Source of the DNA: an uncultured Clostridia bacterium
GTDB lineage: Bacteria > Bacillota > Clostridia > TANB77 > CAG-508
DNA: 47,385 nucleotides
NCBI GenBank assembly: GCA_948524275.1
Contig: CAOSLI010000006.1
Span: 1 to 47,385, forward strand
Direction: 5' to 3'
Every line of letters starts with the position of its first letter. Position 1 is the first letter of the stretch. The translations under genes were made by a program, and so were the position numbers. Below the pieces are notes generated by a model, which saw only the letters and a list, made by a program, of their open reading frames with translations, ran no database searches and had not been told where the DNA came from. Of the stretch, positions 8,619-16,432 are shown piece by piece.

Positions 8619-10268
8619 ATGAAAATATATTATCAAGATAAAGAAGTAGGTTTAGGAGAAAATGTAAAGAAGGTAGCAGATATGTTTAGAGAAAACATAC
8701 GTACATTTCCTAATCATATAATTGCATGTAAATGTAATAATGAAATAAAATCTTTAAATTATGAAATGGATGAAGGAGATACTGTTGAGCTAATCGATAT
8801 TACAAGTAAAGATGGTATGTTAGTTTACATTAGAGGAGCTCTTTTCATAATGGGAATGGCATTTAATGAGCTATATCCAGAAGCTGATATAATAGTTAAT
8901 TTTCAACTATCACATGCAATGTTCTGTGAAATTAGAAATATGGATGTGACAGAGGAAATGATTAAAAATATAAAAATTAAAATGCAGGAAATTGTTCAAA
9001 GAGATTTACCAATTACTAAAAAAATAATGAACAAAGAAGAAGCTAGGAAATTTTTTGAAAAAGAAAAATCGACTAGGGGAAGTTTGCAATTAGAAAACAA
9101 AGAAAAGGACTGTGTAAGTTTATATTTATGTGAGAATTATCATAATTATTTTTATGGTGTTATGCCACTTAGTACAGGATATATTGATATATTTGACATA
9201 GAGAAATATAAAAAAGGATTCTTAGTTAGATATCCTGCTAGAAGTAACCCAGAAGAGATAGGAGATTTTAAGGAAAGTAAGAAATTTTTAGCAACACTTA
9301 AAGAGTATGATGAGATAAACAGTTTAATGAGCATTGATACAATTCAAGATGTAAATAGAGCCATAAAGAAAGATGGTGGACTTGATTTAGTATTAGCATC
9401 AGAAGCATTACTTGAAAAGAAGATAGCTGAAATAGCAGACCAAATTTTAAAGCAAAAGGATGTAAAGATGGTACTTATTGCTGGACCATCTTCATCAGGA
9501 AAAACTACATTTGCAAAAAGATTAGGAGTACAACTTAAAGTAAATGGTCTAAAACCAGTAACAATAGGAACTGACAATTACTTTGTAGAAAGAAGCGAGA
9601 CTCCAGTAGATGAAAATGGAGAATACGATTTTGAAACAATTGACGCACTTGATCTTAATCTATTTAATGACCATTTAAATAAACTAATAAATGGTGAAAC
9701 TGTTATGGTACCAACATTTGATTTTAAAAATGGAACGAAGTTATATGATCAAAATAAGACAATGAGTTTGGCAGATGATGAAATTCTTGTGATAGAAGGA
9801 ATACATTGTCTAAATGATAAATTAACATCAAGCATTCCTAAAGACAATAAATTTAAAATATATATTAGTGATTTAACAGTTCTTAATGTTGATTACTACA
9901 ATAGAATATCTACTACAGATACAAGACTTATAAGAAGAATTGTAAGAGATCATAATTATAGAAGTTATTCAGCACTAGATACTATAAAAAGATGGCCATC
10001 TGTAAATAAAGGAGAGAATAAAAACATATTCCCATTCCAAGAAGAAGCAGACGCTATGTTTAATAGTTCACTTTTATATGAATTATCAGTGCTTGGAAAA
10101 TATGCTAAACCTCTATTAAAAGAAATAACTAATGATGTACCAGAATACTCAGAAGCAAAAAGACTAATATCATTCTTGGAGTACTTTGATGACATTCAAA
10201 ATGAAGATATGATTCCAAATAATTCGCTTCTTCGTGAATTTATTGGTGGAAGTGTATTTGAGTACTAA
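8619..10268 (+). CDS. TGS-domain nucleoside (uridine-type) kinase
   Basis: The 549-residue protein joins an N-terminal TGS/threonyl-tRNA-synthetase-like half to a C-terminal P-loop kinase of the uridine kinase/phosphoribulokinase family. Walker A GPSSSGKT is at 289-296. The family transfers phosphate to a nucleoside, probably uridine or cytidine, in pyrimidine salvage, but the exact substrate is not shown by sequence. ATG 8619 is chosen because GAAAGGA (8606-8612) sits before it. A TTG at 8601 is in frame but lies within the repeat. This long two-domain form is common in Clostridia. Confidence 0.85.
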   Translation: MKIYYQDKEVGLGENVKKVADMFRENIRTFPNHIIACKCNNEIKSLNYEMDEGDTVELIDITSKDGMLVYIRGALFIMGMAFNELYPEADIIVNFQLSHAMFCEIRNMDVTEEMIKNIKIKMQEIVQRDLPITKKIMNKEEARKFFEKEKSTRGSLQLENKEKDCVSLYLCENYHNYFYGVMPLSTGYIDIFDIEKYKKGFLVRYPARSNPEEIGDFKESKKFLATLKEYDEINSLMSIDTIQDVNRAIKKDGGLDLVLASEALLEKKIAEIADQILKQKDVKMVLIAGPSSSGKTTFAKRLGVQLKVNGLKPVTIGTDNYFVERSETPVDENGEYDFETIDALDLNLFNDHLNKLINGETVMVPTFDFKNGTKLYDQNKTMSLADDEILVIEGIHCLNDKLTSSIPKDNKFKIYISDLTVLNVDYYNRISTTDTRLIRRIVRDHNYRSYSALDTIKRWPSVNKGENKNIFPFQEEADAMFNSSLLYELSVLGKYAKPLLKEITNDVPEYSEAKRLISFLEYFDDIQNEDMIPNNSLLREFIGGSVFEY

Positions 10269-10269
10269 G

Positions 10270-10297
10270 TTTGGCCAAGGGGACAGGTCTTAATTAT
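10270..10297 (+). repeat. REP-like element, half copy (copy 3)
   Basis: TTGGCCAAGGGGACAGGTCTTAATTA matches the left end of the family, but the complementary right half is missing. It begins right after the nucleoside-kinase stop codon. Confidence 0.6.
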
Positions 10298-10317
10298 GAT
10301 ATAAATTAAGGAGAAAT

Positions 10318-10623
10318 ATGAAGAATTTTACAAAACGTGATGAAGAATTTATTTGTGAAAACTGTGGTAGTAAGGTCGGAAAATTAGGATATACTTCAAG
10401 AGACCACTGTCCAAAGTGTCTATGTTCAAAGCATGTTGATAAATTGCCAGGAGATAGAAGCGAAGATTGCCATGGAATTTTAAAACCAATTAGCGTAGAA
10501 ATTAATGCTAAAAAGGGATATGTTATAATTTACAAGTGTGATAAATGCAGTGAGATTAGAAGAAATAAGGCAGCAGATGATGATGACAAAGATTTATTGA
10601 TACAGCTTACAGCAAATCATTAA
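10318..10623 (+). CDS. RNHCP-domain zinc protein
   Basis: The 101-residue protein has three CxxC pairs (C13/C16, C31/C34, C74/C77) and the SRDHCPKC block that defines the RNHCP family (usually RNHCP, here RDHCP). The function of the family is unknown; the motifs imply zinc and possibly RNA binding. AAGGAG precedes the ATG. The reading frame stops at 10621 and continues in the same frame into the remnant of an unrelated transposase gene, a trace of an insertion behind it. Confidence 0.85.
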   Translation: MKNFTKRDEEFICENCGSKVGKLGYTSRDHCPKCLCSKHVDKLPGDRSEDCHGILKPISVEINAKKGYVIIYKCDKCSEIRRNKAADDDDKDLLIQLTANH

Positions 10624-10860
10624 AAATATGAACATGAGCAATATTTAGCAGAATTAAGAGAAGACTATATAATTGACATGAATACAATGAAATAAAGTGG
10701 ATATAAAGAAGGCTTAGAATTTGGCATGAAACGAGGAAAAGAATCTGGTAGAAAAGAAACTAAAATTGAAGATGCTAAAAGGATGAAAGAAAATGGAATT
10801 AAAATTGAGTTAATTATAAAAATTACAGGACTATCTAAAGAAGAAATTGAAAAACTTTAA
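10624..10860 (+). pseudogene. C-terminal remnant of an Rpn/PD-(D/E)XK transposase-family protein
   Basis: Translated in the frame of the preceding gene, this stretch reads YEHEQYLAELREDY, then a stop (10693-10695), then KEGLEFGMKRGKESGRKE and ITGLSKEEIEKL before a final stop. The Lys/Glu/Gly-rich tail and closing TGLSKEEIEKL are typical of Rpn-family recombination-promoting nuclease/transposase proteins. There is no catalytic nuclease part and no start site, so this is a decayed fragment. Confidence 0.75.
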
Positions 10861-10925
10861 AAATTGAAATGTACATTAAGTAAATTGAAATAATATTTAT
10901 AATAAAGATATATGTTAAGAAAATA

Positions 10926-10972
10926 AGAATGTATAGATATAAGATTAAAGTAAATCTATATGTTCTTTTTTA
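10926..10972 (+). terminator. rho-independent terminator ending the miaB-RNHCP transcription unit
   Basis: AGAATGTATAGAT (10926-10938) pairs with ATCTATATGTTCT (10954-10966) with wobbles, followed by a T-run. The rest of the 10861-11114 gap holds only this and the trpS promoter. I see no T-box leader for trpS. Confidence 0.7.
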
Positions 10973-11050
10973 TTTATAAAATTATTCATATAAATATAAA
11001 GGGAAAAAAGTAGAAAATTTAGCTAGGTATACGTTTATTTCACAATTAAC

Positions 11051-11079
11051 TTGAAATACGTGCCATATTGTAGTAAAAT
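11051..11079 (+). promoter_or_regulatory. promoter of trpS-obgE
   Basis: -35 TTGAAA (11051-11056), a 17-base spacer, and -10 TAAAAT (11074-11079). The gap to the ATG is too short for a T-box riboswitch. Confidence 0.55.
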
Positions 11080-11114
11080 AGTAATATATTGAAATATTGA
11101 AGAGAGGTTAGAAG

Positions 11115-12161
11115 ATGAGTGAAGTAAATGATGAGAAAGTTAAATTAGAGAATATAAAGCCTGATAAATCTTTAAGGATTCTTACAGGTGATAGACCAAC
11201 TGGAAGACTACATATTGGTCATTATTTTGGTTCTTTAAAATCTAGAGTAGAATTGCAAGATAAATTTGAAACTTTTATTGAAGTTGCTGATGTTCAAGCA
11301 CTTACTGATAATTTTAATGATCCAGATAAAGTAAAAAGAAATGTAAAGCAAATACTTATGGATGAACTTGCAGTGGGACTAAATCCTAACAAGGTAACAT
11401 TTTTACTTCAATCAATGATACCTGAGATTGCTGAACTTACAGTGTTTTATTCAAATCTAGTAACTATCGCTAGACTTCAAAGGAATCCTACTGTAAAGAC
11501 AGAAATTGCTCAAAAGAAAGAACTTTTTGGGGAGAGTGTAACATATGGCTTTTTGGGATACCCAGTAAGTCAAGCAGCAGATATTACAGCATTTGATGCA
11601 TCATATATACCAGTTGGAGAAGACCAACTTCCACTTATTGAGCAATGCAGAGAGATTGTAAGAAAGTTTAATTCGATATATGGTGAAACTCTAAGAGAAC
11701 CAGTTGCTGTTATAAGTGATAAATCTAGAATTAAGGGCTTAGATGGAAACGAAAAAATGGGAAAATCCTTAGGAAATGCATTATATTTATCTGATGATTT
11801 AGATACAATAAAGACAAAAGTAATGGGAGCATTAACTGACCCAGCAAGAATAAAAAAAGATGACCCAGGGAACCCTGATATATGTATGGTATATTATTAT
11901 CATAAGTTATTTAGTAGTGATAATGAATGCAAAAATATATGTGAAGAATGTAAAAAAGGTGCGAGAGGATGCGTCGCATGTAAGAAACAACTTATAGAAA
12001 ATATTGATAAAGAATTATCACCAATAAGAGAAAAAAGACATTACTATGAAGAACATGAGAAAGAGGTAATGGACATTTTAATGGCTGGAACTGCTCATGC
12101 AAGAGAAACAGCAAAAGAGACAATGGAAAAAGTAAAAAAAGCTATGAAATTAGATTATTAA
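11115..12161 (+). CDS. trpS: tryptophanyl-tRNA synthetase
   Basis: This class I synthetase of 348 residues charges tRNA-Trp. The HIGH motif is at 33-36 (HIGHYFG) and the KMSKS-type loop KMGKS at 214-218. The Rossmann core between them has the TrpRS-typical GEDQ block. Two CxxC-like Cys groups near residue 280 (CEECKK, CVACKK) could bind zinc and belong to the longer TrpRS subtype seen in some anaerobes. GAGAGG precedes the ATG. It is co-oriented with obgE, 42 bases downstream. Confidence 0.95.
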   Translation: MSEVNDEKVKLENIKPDKSLRILTGDRPTGRLHIGHYFGSLKSRVELQDKFETFIEVADVQALTDNFNDPDKVKRNVKQILMDELAVGLNPNKVTFLLQSMIPEIAELTVFYSNLVTIARLQRNPTVKTEIAQKKELFGESVTYGFLGYPVSQAADITAFDASYIPVGEDQLPLIEQCREIVRKFNSIYGETLREPVAVISDKSRIKGLDGNEKMGKSLGNALYLSDDLDTIKTKVMGALTDPARIKKDDPGNPDICMVYYYHKLFSSDNECKNICEECKKGARGCVACKKQLIENIDKELSPIREKRHYYEEHEKEVMDILMAGTAHARETAKETMEKVKKAMKLDY

Positions 12162-12162
12162 A

Positions 12163-12203
12163 AAGGAGAATTTAACATATATATAATGTTAATATAGAAA
12201 ATT
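12163..12203 (+). promoter_or_regulatory. obgE ribosome-binding site with an intervening hairpin
   Basis: The only good Shine-Dalgarno, AAGGAG (12163-12168), lies 35 bases before the obgE ATG. Between them TTAACAT (12172-12178) pairs perfectly with ATGTTAA (12186-12192). Folding this stem would shorten the effective spacing to about 14 bases. No Shine-Dalgarno sequence lies closer. Confidence 0.5.
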
Positions 12204-13487
12204 ATGTTTACAGACTATGTACAAATATATGCATCTGCTGGAAAGGGCGGAAATGGAGCAATATCATTTAGACATGAAAAGTATGTGGCAGCAGGTGGAC
12301 CAGATGGTGGAGATGGAGGAAGAGGCGGAGACGTTTATTTCAAAGTTGATCCAGACGCCAATACTTTAATTGAATTTAGGTTTAAGAAAAAATTTAAAGC
12401 AGACAATGGAGAAAACGGTCAGGGCGCAAGAAAATATGGCAAAAGTGCAGATGACCTTTATATACCAGTTCCTGTTGGGACTGTAATTAAAGATGCAAAA
12501 TCTAATGAAGTTTTAGCAGACCTTTCAACTCCTGGGGAAGAAGCTCTTATATTAAAAGGTGGTAGAGGTGGTCTTGGAAATTCACATTTTGCAACAGCAA
12601 CAAGACAAGCTCCAAGATTTGCTCAAGATGGAGAACCAGGAGAAGAAAAAGAACTTATATTAGAATTAAAGTTATTAGCAGATGTAGGTTTAATTGGTTT
12701 TCCAAATGTAGGGAAGTCAACATTTTTGTCAAAAGTTACATCAGCTAATCCTAAAATAGCTAATTATCACTTCACAACAATAGAACCAAATTTGGGAGTT
12801 GTAACTTCCAAGTATGGCGATAGCTTTGTAATTGCTGATATTCCAGGAATAATAGAAGGAGCAAGTGAAGGAACAGGTCTTGGAATTCAGTTTTTAAGAC
12901 ATATTGAAAGAACAAGATTACTTCTTCATTTTATAGATGTATCAGGAATCGAGGGCAGAAACCCAATAGAAGACTACAAAACAATAAATGAGGAACTAAA
13001 AAATTATAGTGAAAAACTATCAAAAAGAACGCAAATTATTGTTGCTAATAAAATAGATATTCAAAATGATACCAAGGCTTTTGAAGAACTTGAAAAGATA
13101 GCCAAAAAGAACAATCAAAAAATATTTAAGATTTCTGCAAACACAGGAGATGGAATTGAAGAACTTATGAAATATATTGCAGATACATTAAAAACATTGC
13201 CAAAAGAATACCTAATAACAATAGAAAAATCAGATGAAAGAAAAGTGTACAGACTAGAAGATGACTCTGAAAAGTTTACAGTAGAGAAGGAAAAAGGCAT
13301 ATTTATTGTAAAAGGCGAAGCAGTAGATAAAATTATAAGAAGAGTAAATATTACAGATTATGAATCATTATTCTATTTACACAAGAAACTAAATGAAGTT
13401 GGCTTAGACAAGGCATTAAAAAAAGCAGGAGTAAAAGATGGAGATACTGTTAAAATAGGAAACTATGAAATGGTATGGGAAGATTAA
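12204..13487 (+). CDS. obgE: GTPase Obg/CgtA
   Basis: An essential GTPase acting in 50S ribosome maturation and stress signalling. The 427-residue protein has the glycine-rich Obg fold (GKGGNGAISFRHEKY at the start), the G domain with G1 GFPNVGKST from residue 165, G3 DIPG and G4 NKID at 282-285, and the C-terminal OCT domain found in Gram-positive Obg. ATG 12204 fits the family start MFTDYV. Its ribosome-binding site is unusually distant (see 12163-12203). A terminator follows at 13501. Confidence 0.97.
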   Translation: MFTDYVQIYASAGKGGNGAISFRHEKYVAAGGPDGGDGGRGGDVYFKVDPDANTLIEFRFKKKFKADNGENGQGARKYGKSADDLYIPVPVGTVIKDAKSNEVLADLSTPGEEALILKGGRGGLGNSHFATATRQAPRFAQDGEPGEEKELILELKLLADVGLIGFPNVGKSTFLSKVTSANPKIANYHFTTIEPNLGVVTSKYGDSFVIADIPGIIEGASEGTGLGIQFLRHIERTRLLLHFIDVSGIEGRNPIEDYKTINEELKNYSEKLSKRTQIIVANKIDIQNDTKAFEELEKIAKKNNQKIFKISANTGDGIEELMKYIADTLKTLPKEYLITIEKSDERKVYRLEDDSEKFTVEKEKGIFIVKGEAVDKIIRRVNITDYESLFYLHKKLNEVGLDKALKKAGVKDGDTVKIGNYEMVWED

Positions 13488-13500
13488 TGTATATTGAAAG

Positions 13501-13533
13501 TGACTAGAGATAATAAATTTCTAGTCATTTTTA
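13501..13533 (+). terminator. terminator after obgE
   Basis: TGACTAGA (13501-13508) pairs perfectly with TCTAGTCA (13520-13527), followed by TTTTTATT. Confidence 0.8.
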
Positions 13534-13562
13534 TTGCAATTTACATAAAACTATGCTATAAT
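13534..13562 (+). promoter_or_regulatory. promoter of leader family B copy 1
   Basis: -35 TTGCAA (13534-13539), a 17-base spacer, and -10 TATAAT (13557-13562). The same promoter with a similar spacer recurs at 14930-14958. Confidence 0.75.
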
Positions 13563-13568
13563 TATCTC

Positions 13569-13693
13569 ATTGCAGAGGATACTCTGTAGCAGATTTCCTT
13601 AATTTCACTAATTAGTGGGAAGGTTATCCTTCTAACATATTGGTGTGTACATATAAAACCTTAGACAACTTTTGACCGATAAGGAGGATTATC
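13569..13693 (+). promoter_or_regulatory. leader RNA, family B copy 1
   Basis: This is a leader of about 124 bases. The 5' stem CAGAG/CTCTG (13573-13577 with 13582-13586) caps with GATA. Next come the palindrome CACTAATTAGTG and a hairpin GAAGG-TTAT-CCTTC (13619-13632). Finally CCTTA (13659-13663) can pair with TAAGG (13680-13684), covering part of the Shine-Dalgarno AAGGAGG (13681-13687). From the end of stem 1 to the start codon it differs from copy 2 at about five bases in about 107. It does not match a riboswitch class I know. Confidence 0.65.
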
Positions 13694-14278
13694 ATGTTAA
13701 TAATTTTAGCGGTAATAACAGGGATAATAGGCGTGGCTATAGCTGCGTATGATGATCGCCATCGTGCTAGCAAATACTCTACAGTACGAACGAAAATTAT
13801 TGTAACTTCATTGTTTGTTTTAGTAATTTGTGTCTGTGGAGTTATTATAATTCCAAATCTTACCTATCAAGACAAAGTACAAACAAATGAATACAATGTG
13901 TTGCAAACCGTTGGTGATGAACAAGCAATCAAAAAAAATAAGATTGCTAATGAAGATACATATATTTTCTTTTTCCAAGATGATGATGAGCTTCAGAAAA
14001 TAGGCGACACATATGTACCTAGTATAAAGATATGCAATATTAGAGCAGATGACTCAACAATATATGAAGAGGACATTGACAGGCCTTATATTATTGAATA
14101 TACAATCTATACTAGAAGTAGACTAAATGACTTTTGGAAAAACTTACTCGTCTTTGGTATGAAAAATGCTGGAGCGTCCGAAAGAAAGACGTATGATATC
14201 TTTATACCAAAAGGCACATTCATAGGAGACTATGATAGGCCGATTCCTGAAATGAACACAGTCAATGTATCAGATTAG
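13694..14278 (+). CDS. small two-helix membrane protein, family B cassette 1
   Basis: The 194-residue protein has two hydrophobic helices (about residues 2-18 and 34-53), then a soluble domain of about 135 residues. It is paralogous to the 15090-15632 product through the shared blocks GDxYVPxIxxC, IYEEDID-xxYxIEY and KxYDIxxPxGT. I recognise no family and no function. AAGGAGG lies seven bases before the ATG. The gene is a self-contained unit with promoter, leader and terminator, the flanks being far more conserved than the coding part. Confidence 0.75.
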   Translation: MLIILAVITGIIGVAIAAYDDRHRASKYSTVRTKIIVTSLFVLVICVCGVIIIPNLTYQDKVQTNEYNVLQTVGDEQAIKKNKIANEDTYIFFFQDDDELQKIGDTYVPSIKICNIRADDSTIYEEDIDRPYIIEYTIYTRSRLNDFWKNLLVFGMKNAGASERKTYDIFIPKGTFIGDYDRPIPEMNTVNVSD

Positions 14279-14297
14279 TAGATATAACGCAAAATAA

Positions 14298-14336
14298 CAT
14301 GAAAGTAAGAGCTCTCGAAAGAGGGCTCTTTACTAT
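14298..14336 (+). terminator. terminator of family B cassette 1
   Basis: AGAGCTCTC-GAAA-GAGGGCTCT hairpin followed by TTTACTAT. The 39-base block is identical to 15657-15695 after the other paralogue. Confidence 0.8.
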
Positions 14337-14344
14337 ATACATTA

Positions 14345-14653
14345 TTAGAATTTTTGTAAATATTGTTTAATATATTTAATTTTTTCCTTTATGTTTTGTT
14401 TAAAGTGAATTACAGATAAAATATGTATAGTTTCATTATTAACATAGTATAAAACTTTGTGCTGATCTATAATTATTTGTCTAACAATACAGTTATTGGT
14501 ATATAAATAAATCTTACCTGATTTAGGTTGAGCTGTTAACATATCAATTTGTTTAACGAGAGTTTCAATATAATTACTAGGATTTTCTATTTTAGTATAA
14601 TTTAGAAAACTTTTTAAATCTTTAATTGCTGGATTAGTCCAGTTTATTACCAT
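14345..14653 (-). CDS. RelE/ParE-superfamily toxin
   Basis: The 102-residue basic protein starts MVINWTNPAIKDLKSFLNY and ends with an HILSVIHFKQN strand, the usual plan of RelE/ParE toxins, which either cleave mRNA on the ribosome or poison gyrase. The sequence does not tell which. Its ATG overlaps the stop codon of the upstream antitoxin gene by seven bases, typical translational coupling of toxin-antitoxin pairs. It runs opposite to the two family B cassettes that flank it. Confidence 0.8.
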   Translation of the reverse strand: MVINWTNPAIKDLKSFLNYTKIENPSNYIETLVKQIDMLTAQPKSGKIYLYTNNCIVRQIIIDQHKVLYYVNNETIHILSVIHFKQNIKEKIKYIKQYLQKF

Positions 14654-14820
14654 GACTTAATTTCCTCCAATAATTGAAATGTAGAAAGACCTTGATTGAA
14701 TTGAGAGTCTTGAATGCCTTCTTCAATTTTTAATTTCATATAAATTGCTTCTATAATATCATCAAACGTTGCACTATCTGGAAGAGTACTTGTAACTTCC
14801 ATAACCAATTCCTTTACCAT
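14647..14820 (-). CDS. small antitoxin partner of the RelE/ParE toxin
   Basis: This 57-residue ORF reads MVKELVMEVTSTLPDSATFD and ends STFQLLEEIKSW. AAGGAGGT sits directly upstream of its ATG. Its stop overlaps the toxin start. The acidic, helical C-terminal half fits a toxin-neutralising tail. I cannot assign the antitoxin family, and no DNA-binding motif is obvious. The role is inferred from position, size and overlap. Confidence 0.75.
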   Translation of the reverse strand: MVKELVMEVTSTLPDSATFDDIIEAIYMKLKIEEGIQDSQFNQGLSTFQLLEEIKSW

Positions 14821-14929
14821 GAATACCTCCTTAAAAAGTATGCTTTTATATATTTAATTTAACATAATATTATAAAAATATCAATACTTTTAACAAAATT
14901 TACAAATAAATATGAAAAAATTTTTTTAC

Positions 14930-14958
14930 TTGCAATTTACATAAAATTGTGCTACAAT
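14930..14958 (+). promoter_or_regulatory. promoter of leader family B copy 2
   Basis: -35 TTGCAA (14930-14935), a 17-base spacer, and -10 TACAAT (14953-14958). Confidence 0.75.
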
Positions 14959-14964
14959 AAGTAT

Positions 14965-15089
14965 ATTGTAGAAGCAATTCTACAGCAGATTTCCTTAATT
15001 TCACTAATTAGTGAGAAGGCTATCCTTCAAACATATTGGTGTGTACATATAAAATCTTAGACAACTTTTGACCGATAAGGAGGATTATC
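14965..15089 (+). promoter_or_regulatory. leader RNA, family B copy 2
   Basis: Same architecture as 13569-13693. The 5' stem is TGTAGAA-GCAA-TTCTACA (14967-14984): its bases differ from copy 1 but pairing is kept, and the loop is a GNRA type. GAAGG/CCTTC is at 15015-15028. TCTTA (15055-15059) faces TAAGG (15076-15080), so the C-G pair of copy 1 is a T.G here. Confidence 0.65.
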
Positions 15090-15632
15090 ATGTTGTTAGT
15101 ATTTATGTTGTTAGGGCTCGTAGCAGCAATACTTTTATTTGCCTCATCAGCGTATTATTATCCCAGAATAAAAATTAAAGGACTAAAGAGAGTTGGTATT
15201 TTGGGATGTATTACGTTATCTGTAGTAAGTATTTTTGTGGCAGCTATATTGACATCATATTGGCCATATGAGAAAAAACAGCAAATAAACCGATATGATC
15301 AAGTTGGACCAATTGAACACTACAGAATTGCGATAAATGAGGAAGGATATGGCTTCTATTATCTGACAGACAATGAATTTTGGCAAATGGGGGATTCATA
15401 TGTTCCAGCAATAAGAAAATGCGAAGCATCTTCAAAATATGTAAGTATCTATGAGGAAGACATTGACAATGCATATGTTATTGAATATATGGCTTATCCT
15501 AAAAATGAGGTATGGCAGAAAATACTGTTGTTTGAATTCAATAATGAAGACAAAGAAAAAAAGGTATATGATATATATGTTCCTGTAGGAACTGCTCAAG
15601 ACCTTAAGCAAAATGTACAAGATTTTTACTAA
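15090..15632 (+). CDS. small two-helix membrane protein, family B cassette 2
   Basis: The 180-residue paralogue of the 13694-14278 product has two N-terminal hydrophobic helices (about 2-22 and 34-54), then an exported or cytoplasmic domain with GDSYVPAIRKC, IYEEDIDNAYVIEY and KKVYDIYVPVGT blocks. Function is unknown. The similarity is limited to these blocks, whereas the leader and terminator are nearly identical to those of the other copy. AAGGAGG precedes the ATG. Confidence 0.75.
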   Translation: MLLVFMLLGLVAAILLFASSAYYYPRIKIKGLKRVGILGCITLSVVSIFVAAILTSYWPYEKKQQINRYDQVGPIEHYRIAINEEGYGFYYLTDNEFWQMGDSYVPAIRKCEASSKYVSIYEEDIDNAYVIEYMAYPKNEVWQKILLFEFNNEDKEKKVYDIYVPVGTAQDLKQNVQDFY

Positions 15633-15656
15633 TACCAATCTACAATAGCAAAAAAA

Positions 15657-15695
15657 CATGAAAGTAAGAGCTCTCGAAAGAGGGCTCTTTACTAT
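15657..15695 (+). terminator. terminator of family B cassette 2
   Basis: Identical 39-base block to 14298-14336. It has a 9-bp stem with a GAAA loop and one wobble. Confidence 0.8.
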
Positions 15696-15766
15696 GCTTT
15701 TGCAAAATTAAAACTGTTAAATACTAGCAATACGAACGCTTAACAGAAATTTATTACAAAAAAGTG

Positions 15767-15795
15767 TTGCTTTTTTAGTACAGTTGTATTAAAAT
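15767..15795 (+). promoter_or_regulatory. promoter of the tetR-glycolipid operon
   Basis: -35 TTGCTT (15767-15772), a 17-base spacer, and -10 TAAAAT (15790-15795). Confidence 0.5.
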
Positions 15796-15838
15796 ATAAC
15801 TTGAGTAAATAATAAGTAGAAGAAAGGAGAAAATTGTC

Positions 15839-16432
15839 ATGCGACTATTACCTAAAAAGAAAAGCAAAAACGCTACAAAAGAAAAACTAAAAGACGCTAC
15901 AATGGATTTGCTATCAGAAGTAGGATATGCATCAATTTCTTCAAGGGATATAGCAAAAAGAGCAGATACAGCTGTTGGACAACTTACTTATTATTACAAG
16001 ACAAAAAATGCTTTAATAATAGAAGTTATTGATGATTTAACAGAGACACTTATTGAAAATTTAAAACAAACAATTGAAGAATCAGATGACAAGATAATAG
16101 CAATAAATAATTTCTTTGATGAACTTGTAGATGATGATGAAAGAACATCGAGAATTATGATAGATTTTGCAATGCAGGCGTTATATAATAATGAGCTTAC
16201 AAATAAGGCAAGCAAGTTCCTAAAAGATTTGTTTGACATAATTTCTGTGATATACAAAAATGAAAATGTAGAAGAGGCAAATCAAAGGACTGGTGAATTT
16301 ATCAATTCAATATTAGGAGCGATTTTAAGAAATAACATAGTAGAAAAATACTATATAGAAGATGTTCAGGAAAAACATAGTTATTTTAAGAGGAAAAGAA
16401 AACATGAAAAAAGAAAATATAGTATATTATAA
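15839..16432 (+). CDS. TetR/AcrR-family transcriptional regulator
   Basis: The 197-residue protein has an N-terminal TetR helix-turn-helix (about residues 16-62, with SSRDIAKRADTAVGQLTYYY as the recognition region) and an all-helical ligand domain. The C terminus is unusually Lys/Arg-rich (FKRKRKHEKRK). It leads an operon of two acyltransferases and two glycosyltransferases and probably senses a lipid or membrane signal controlling them. That is inferred from position. Its last 29 bases overlap the next gene. Confidence 0.88.
   Translation: MRLLPKKKSKNATKEKLKDATMDLLSEVGYASISSRDIAKRADTAVGQLTYYYKTKNALIIEVIDDLTETLIENLKQTIEESDDKIIAINNFFDELVDDDERTSRIMIDFAMQALYNNELTNKASKFLKDLFDIISVIYKNENVEEANQRTGEFINSILGAILRNNIVEKYYIEDVQEKHSYFKRKRKHEKRKYSIL

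Noticed and set aside
10981..11114. T-box leader for trpS
   Set aside because: The interval is too short, and there is no T-box core sequence or terminator/antiterminator pair.
13588..13693. Family B leader as a known riboswitch (c-di-GMP, THF, ZTP, fluoride or T-box)
   Set aside because: None of the conserved core motifs of these classes that I remember is present. I left it as unclassified.
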